Made by a program: the position numbers and the translations under genes. The notes below the pieces were generated by a model. It was given only the letters and a program-made list of their open reading frames with translations. It was not told where the DNA came from and did no database searches. Source: UKL13-2 sp038206765 (GTDB taxonomy: Bacteria; Pseudomonadota; Gammaproteobacteria; Burkholderiales; Usitatibacteraceae). Taken from it: a stretch of 64,000 nucleotides of DNA. The DNA is taken from contig JBBRAM010000018.1 of NCBI GenBank assembly GCA_038206765.1, positions 12,817 to 76,816 on the forward strand. The letters run 5' to 3'. This document shows, piece by piece, positions 60,289-64,000 of the stretch (its first letter is position 1; every line of letters starts with the position of its first letter).

Positions 60289-61404
60289 TCACATCTCCAC
60301 AATCAACCCCTCTTCTGGCGGAATACGTCCCTCGCGAACATCATCAAACCGCGCCATCAGTCCGTTCAGCCCAGATAATTTGGTGAGCTTCAACCACCCG
60401 CGGCTCTTTGCGATGGCTTCCTGCAAAAATACGCCAGTGCGCTGCTCAAAAACATCGGATCCCCAATCTTTGATGCGTTTTTGAATATGGCTCGGGGCGA
60501 AGAACATTTCACTTCTTTCTTTGATAAAGTCCGTGCTTCTTGCGCCGTCTTCCCAATGAGTCGCGCCGGCATTCGAGCAGAATTTCATGTTGTCACCGAG
60601 ATGTTTGTGAAGTTTGCCGAGCAGCGCGCCGTTGCCGGACATATCGACGATCACGGCCGGCACGCTGGCATCGATCTGGGCAATATCATCGTAAGTCAAC
60701 ACGCTGTCATAGGCGCCCAATTGCGTTGTCCAGGCTTGATTGCGATTGGAGGTTAGGCCAATCGTTTTGGGTCCACTGGCATGCGCCTCCAATGCGGCGA
60801 GCGCGTAGGGCACGCCAATGCTCGTTTTGCTGGACGCGCTGATTACGATAATCTGCTTTGCCCCGTACCAATCATGATCGCGTAAAAAATCAACGATGCA
60901 ATACGACGTTAAAAAAAGTACCGCCAACAATGCATGCTCTTGATCCAATGATTTGCTGGCAGAAGGCTCTGAGCGGCGATAGACGTTATAGCCAACTGGC
61001 AACGCCGCACGATGGTCAGAACCATCAATCCAACGGGGGGTGCTGATATGAACGGGCTTCATTTTTAAATGGCTTGCCGGCGGAAAGTATCCAAATAAAC
61101 GCTCGCCGACATCGACACCCTCCGCACGTGACACAACCACGTCCGCAAAACCCCAAACTGGCAATACGCCCCAGCCTTCCATACTTAGCCCCGTCTCGTT
61201 TCCGCTTGGCGGAAAAAACTGCCAGTAACCCAATTTATCGCCAACCACCGCGTAGGTCATGTTGTTTGCGGTAAAGGAAAAGCAATCAATTTTGACCAGA
61301 ACTTCGCCTTCATTGACATCGCGTTCCCTTAAATGAGTTTCTACAACACGAACTTTGGTGTAATCACCTCTGCTGATTTGAAATTCACTCATCTGATGAT
61401 CCAA
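60289..61404 (-). CDS. DUF2855 family protein (MDR-like oxidoreductase fold)
   Basis: 371 residues, cytosolic. GEVLVKIDCFSFTANNMTYAVVGDKLGYWQFFPP at the start and WGFADVVVSRAEGVDVGERLFGYFPPASHL are typical of DUF2855. The middle, QIIVISASSKTSIGVPYALAAL (about 183-204), resembles the nucleotide-binding turn of medium-chain dehydrogenases without a perfect GxGxxG. No reaction has been assigned to the family. An inner ATG at 61392 is possible. The start is two bases after the flavoprotein stop, so the two are translated as a pair. Confidence 0.82.
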   Translation of the reverse strand: MDHQMSEFQISRGDYTKVRVVETHLRERDVNEGEVLVKIDCFSFTANNMTYAVVGDKLGYWQFFPPSGNETGLSMEGWGVLPVWGFADVVVSRAEGVDVGERLFGYFPPASHLKMKPVHISTPRWIDGSDHRAALPVGYNVYRRSEPSASKSLDQEHALLAVLFLTSYCIVDFLRDHDWYGAKQIIVISASSKTSIGVPYALAALEAHASGPKTIGLTSNRNQAWTTQLGAYDSVLTYDDIAQIDASVPAVIVDMSGNGALLGKLHKHLGDNMKFCSNAGATHWEDGARSTDFIKERSEMFFAPSHIQKRIKDWGSDVFEQRTGVFLQEAIAKSRGWLKLTKLSGLNGLMARFDDVREGRIPPEEGLIVEM

Positions 61405-61406
61405 TC

Positions 61407-62822
61407 CTATGGTTTTTGTCCAGCATGAATTTGCGCGATGTAGCCTTGCAGCTTGGCCATTGCAGCCTGCATATTGCCGCGCATCCGCTTGATGACGGCC
61501 TGTTTTTCATGATCGTCTTCAGCAACACCGCGTACCAATTTGCCAAATCCATCGAGCCTGTTTTCCAGCAGCCATTTCTGAATAGTTTTGTCTTGTGACC
61601 ACGTAAATTGGTTTATCAAATTGGCGATGGTTAAGCGAATCCAATCCGTGTCGTGGTTCGGTAGCGGCACGACGCTGCAAATTTTATTTTTCGTCGCTTC
61701 ATCCGGATAAGTGGCTTCCACGTGCGCAATAAACGCGGCACTAAATACGGGCTGATACGAGCGCACCGTTTGCGGCGTAATGACATCACCGGCAAAAATC
61801 GGTTTCATCGTGAGGTTCGTCAGCGCGCTCGCCGAGCAATCGACATGCAAGTGTTCGGCGCTCGTCGGGATCGTTCCTTCAGTAAGCACGATTTGCGTGG
61901 TACCAAGGCTCTTAACGCGCCCCATGCGAATCACGTTCTTAATTCGACGTAGCTGCTCTAACTCCAATGCACTTACGGTTGCACCATGAAACATCGACGG
62001 GCGCACATTCTTATCGATGCGTAAAAACACACCCGCCGCCTCTAGTCGGTCAAACAGATCGTGCATCGATTCTGAAAGCGCAACCGCCTCCATTGTGGCC
62101 GCCTGTGCGCCAATGGAATCGTTAAAAAATTCGACCGTCGGCTGCGTATTTTTCCGATCAATCAGCCATGCATCGCGGGGCATGATCCAGCGAATATCAT
62201 CCGGGTTCACGTTGTGTTCCAGTAGCCACAAACAGGCATCAATCCCGGTTTTGCCGCCCCCAATCACCACATAGCCCGCGGGCGCTTTCGCTACTTTCGG
62301 CAAGTCATTGAGTGGCATAAATTGCACGCCGGGCGCAATGGAAAAACTCGGCGTATGGGTCGACGGGATGGTCGTTTTTAAATAGGTTGCATCGACCGTC
62401 TTTTGTTTGACGTTGACCTGGTGCGTTTTGCCCGTGAGCAAGGAAACGAATTTGCCATTCCCCAAATAATCACACATCGGAAAATACTGCACCCGGCCAG
62501 AAGGCAAAAACCGCTCGCGCATCACGTTATCAAAATAAGCGCTAACTTCCGCACCAGAGGCGAGCTCGTTGAGGCCCACATTCAGGCCCACCTTGTCGAT
62601 CAAACCTTTGCTCAGTTCACGCGAACTTACACCATAAAACGAGGAAGGCTGGTGCAGCGTTACAAACGGATAGGCCAAATTCCAATGCCCACCCGGTTTG
62701 TGGAATCGATCGACGATCAAAATTTGTGCATCGGTTTCTGTCAACAAGGTATCCGCAAACGCCATGCCCACCGCGCCGCTGCCAACGATTAAATAATCTG
62801 TTTCGTGGGTGAAATGGATCAT
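61407..62822 (-). CDS. FAD/NAD(P)-binding oxidoreductase (flavin monooxygenase-like)
   Basis: 471 residues. YLIVGSGAVGMAFADTLL (9-26) is the FAD Rossmann motif, followed by VDRFHKPGGHWN, the GGxW step of flavin monooxygenases and related enzymes. A second dinucleotide fold with YVVIGGGKTGIDACLWLL lies at about 184-201. The standard FMO fingerprint FxGxxxHxxxY is not seen, so it is a distant member. Substrate unknown. First gene of a two-gene operon with DUF2855; two palindromes upstream look like operators. Confidence 0.85.
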   Translation of the reverse strand: MIHFTHETDYLIVGSGAVGMAFADTLLTETDAQILIVDRFHKPGGHWNLAYPFVTLHQPSSFYGVSSRELSKGLIDKVGLNVGLNELASGAEVSAYFDNVMRERFLPSGRVQYFPMCDYLGNGKFVSLLTGKTHQVNVKQKTVDATYLKTTIPSTHTPSFSIAPGVQFMPLNDLPKVAKAPAGYVVIGGGKTGIDACLWLLEHNVNPDDIRWIMPRDAWLIDRKNTQPTVEFFNDSIGAQAATMEAVALSESMHDLFDRLEAAGVFLRIDKNVRPSMFHGATVSALELEQLRRIKNVIRMGRVKSLGTTQIVLTEGTIPTSAEHLHVDCSASALTNLTMKPIFAGDVITPQTVRSYQPVFSAAFIAHVEATYPDEATKNKICSVVPLPNHDTDWIRLTIANLINQFTWSQDKTIQKWLLENRLDGFGKLVRGVAEDDHEKQAVIKRMRGNMQAAMAKLQGYIAQIHAGQKP

Positions 62823-62851
62823 TATTTTTCTCCGTTATTGCGATTGCAAGC

Positions 62852-62887
62852 TGAGCGAACGCTCATATTACAACGCTAATATTGTAA
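62852..62887. promoter_or_regulatory. Two palindromes upstream of the flavoprotein operon
   Basis: TGAGCG-AA-CGCTCA (62852-62865) is an inverted repeat with a two-base centre, the form used by many TetR-family repressors. TTACAA-N8-TTGTAA (62868-62887) follows two bases further on. They lie 29-65 bases upstream of the flavoprotein ATG, where a promoter must be. No regulator gene is adjacent. Confidence 0.55.
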
Positions 62888-62964
62888 AGAGCGAGCCGCA
62901 AATGCGAATGATAAAATAACGGTGCTTTTCAGGCTAGGCGCGATGGCGAAGCTTAATGGTAAAA

Positions 62965-62998
62965 CCGTTAAACGCCCCGCCGGTGCTGGGGTCTGGCG
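62965..62998 (+). repeat. Dispersed intergenic repeat, copy C
   Basis: CCGTTAAACGCCCCGCCGGT followed by GCTGGGGTCTGGCG. It lines up with copy A (CCGTCAAATGCCGCGCCAGT at 58964) over its whole length with scattered changes. The spacer 62823-63070 otherwise holds only the operator palindromes. Confidence 0.4.
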
Positions 62999-63070
62999 AA
63001 TATTGATTCTGCTAATAGATCGCTAAATAGCGCACATAATGTTGATGATCGTTGCGGATGGTGGTTGAAT

Positions 63071-63352
63071 TTATGCCGACAGCTTTCGTAATACTTCCGG
63101 ATGTCTAGCGGCTACCTTTAACAACATTCGCGCAGCACCTGTCGGCTCTCGGCGACCTTGCTCCCAATCTTGTAACGTTCGTGCTGAAACCCCTAGCAAT
63201 TCGGCAAACGCTTGTTGAGAAATTCCCATGCTGGCTCTTGCAACGGCGGCGGGCGGCAGGGCTACTTTGGTTACACGAGCAGCTTTACCACGCTGCATTT
63301 GGCGTACCGATTCCAATAAATCGTGTTGAAATTTTTTCATCTCAGTTGGCAT
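63071..63352 (-). CDS. HTH (XRE/NadS-type) antitoxin
   Basis: 93 residues from ATG 63352, chosen for GGAG seven bases upstream; a TTG at 63358 is in frame. The helix-turn-helix is at about 45-80: RASMGISQQAFAELLGVSARTLQDWEQGRREPTGAARMLL, the pattern of HigA/NadS antitoxins paired with RelE-like toxins. It would bind its own promoter and the toxin. The upstream toxin gene overlaps it by 11 bases and is frameshifted, so the antitoxin may now be an orphan. Confidence 0.85.
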   Translation of the reverse strand: MPTEMKKFQHDLLESVRQMQRGKAARVTKVALPPAAVARASMGISQQAFAELLGVSARTLQDWEQGRREPTGAARMLLKVAARHPEVLRKLSA

Positions 63353-63645
63353 ATTCAATCTCCTTCCTCAGTTGTGCTACAAACGACGCGGGCAAGTTAT
63401 CAAACTTCGCTTTGGTATAGACAATCAAAAGCCATAACGTGGTTTCGCTCGGATTAAAGTATATAACTCGCGCACCGCCTCGTTTGCCGTGACCATCTCA
63501 CTTTTCGACAACCGCTCGTACCAGGAATCACCGCGCCAGCGTTGGGGTTCAGGGCAATCCACGTAATGAATTCAAGACGTTCATCTTCATCCCAAATGTC
63601 TTCAGCGTAGCGCTGAAATATCGCCGTTTCGGCCACTGTTCGCAT
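63342..63645 (-). pseudogene. RelE/HigB-type toxin gene, frameshifted
   Basis: From ATG 63645 the frame encodes MRTVAETAIFQRYAEDIWDEDERLEFITW...NAGAVIPGTSGCRKVRWSR, the start of a RelE-like (HigB-2 type) toxin. Near 63487-63491 the frame must shift by one base to continue GKRGGARVIYFNPSETTLWLLIVYTKAKFDNLP and end at TGA 63342-63344. The unshifted frame stops about 18 codons later. Total length is 3n+1, consistent with a one-base insertion or two-base deletion. The C-terminal half is intact in the other frame, so the loss is recent, or it is a sequencing error. Confidence 0.8.
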
Positions 63646-63864
63646 AACGCTATGATACGGCAATGCCGTATTGATTGCAACGGGAGAGTGAACTGCATCT
63701 AGATATTTTAAATGGGTACCTCATTGACGGTAAAGGCTGCGCAGAAATAAACGCTGCACTACAGCGATTCACAGCATTATTTTTTGAGAAGATATCTTAG
63801 ACTACAGCCCACCGGCTGATAGTCTTCGCTAGGAGAGAACGCGACAGTACAAATGCTCCAACGA

Positions 63865-64000
63865 GGGTGTCCCGAATTTTGTGTAAATCAATTTTACTGG
63901 GCGGGGTTAAAACGGTCTTCGAAACGAATCATAAGCTGACTCATGGCTTGTTTCCAGTTCTGTATTGGCATTGTCCAGCGTTTAGCAATATTGCGTAATC
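63865..64000 (-). mobile_element. 3' end of an IS256-family insertion sequence, cut by window edge
   Basis: Includes the transposase C-terminus (63894-64000) and 29 bp of non-coding end. GGGTGTCCCGAATTTTGTGT starting at 63865 is the likely terminal inverted repeat. The rest of the element lies to the right of the window. Confidence 0.75.
63894..64000 (-). CDS. IS256-family transposase, C-terminal 34 residues only
   Basis: Minus-strand frame entering from the window edge and stopping at TAA 63894-63896. The residues LRNIAKRWTMPIQNWKQAMS and QLMIRFEDRFNPAQ are the standard C-terminus of IS256-type mutator transposases (KRWxMPIxNWxxAxxQLxIxFExR). The DDE catalytic core is outside the window. 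Between the toxin gene and this element (63646-63864) I see no gene; an open stretch of about 42 codons at 63675-63800 has no proper start. Confidence 0.85.
   Translation of the reverse strand, partial: LRNIAKRWTMPIQNWKQAMSQLMIRFEDRFNPAQ

Noticed and set aside
63675..63800. 42-codon open stretch left of the IS256 element
   Set aside because: No ATG or ribosome site (only TTG), no recognisable residues; may be a gene remnant but cannot be supported.

Overview
The window looks like a chromosomal segment of a betaproteobacterium. The order rsmI / lpoA-yraN-dolP, a complete dcw cluster running straight into lpxC, a dciA-like gene and an M23 peptidase before secA, rsmD-coaD-ferredoxin, and coaBC-dut / radC-rpmBG are typical of that class. 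Base composition by eye is near half G+C. The genus cannot be resolved from the sequence alone. No tRNA or rRNA gene was seen; the one clear RNA gene is RNase P RNA (rnpB).

Layout. 1-5.6 kb: a partial yajQ and the arginine genes argG, argF and argD (all minus strand), with an unrecognised exported protein between argG and argF. 5.8-9.2 kb: dolP, yraN and an LpoA-like gene (minus), divergent from rsmI (plus); diaA, which lies in this block in E. coli, is absent. 9.3-12.5 kb: nhaA, pyrC and a DUF3025 gene. 12.6-33.8 kb: rnpB, then a tightly overlapping division and cell-wall cluster (mraZ, rsmH, ftsL, ftsI, murE, murF, mraY, murD, ftsW, murG, murC, murB, ddl, ftsQ, ftsA, ftsZ), a nonsense-interrupted lipoprotein gene, lpxC and a small membrane protein. 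33.9-38.5 kb: dciA-like gene, envelope M23 peptidase, secA. 38.8-40.3 kb: a small accessory patch (Tdi1-like immunity relic, DUF1801 protein, mini-HAD phosphatase). 40.4-48.6 kb: ferredoxin, coaD, rsmD, RidA, a Cys-rich membrane protein, a VOC protein, guaA, an MFS exporter, guaB, trxA and fdxA. 48.7-55 kb: an AddB/AddA-type recombination nuclease pair. 55-58.9 kb: DUF192 protein, dut, coaBC, radC, rpmB, rpmG. 59-64 kb: accessory end with a serine hydrolase, a DUF2855 + flavoprotein oxidoreductase pair, a HigBA/NadS-type toxin-antitoxin locus with a frameshifted toxin, and the 3' end of an IS256-family insertion sequence.

How it works together. Most of the window builds the envelope: MurE/F/D/C/B, Ddl, MraY and MurG make lipid II, FtsW/FtsI polymerise it under FtsZ/A/Q/L control, LpxC commits to lipid A, SecA exports proteins, and the LpoA-like protein and DolP serve the periplasm and outer membrane. 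The strongest regulatory reading is at mraZ. A TTGACT/17 bp/TATAGT promoter has its -35 box exactly in the loop of an upstream intrinsic terminator hairpin, and three GTG-type repeats at 10 bp spacing (a likely MraZ operator) overlap the -10 box and predicted start point.

Accessory signals are modest and no defence island or large novel system was found. The most interesting items are the mraZ terminator/promoter overlap, a predicted leaderless pyrC mRNA, a mini-ORF bridging murF and mraY, an 11-bp inverted repeat embracing the argG promoter, two palindromes upstream of the flavoprotein/DUF2855 operon, a short dispersed intergenic repeat, and three recently broken accessory genes (two in-frame stops, one frameshift).
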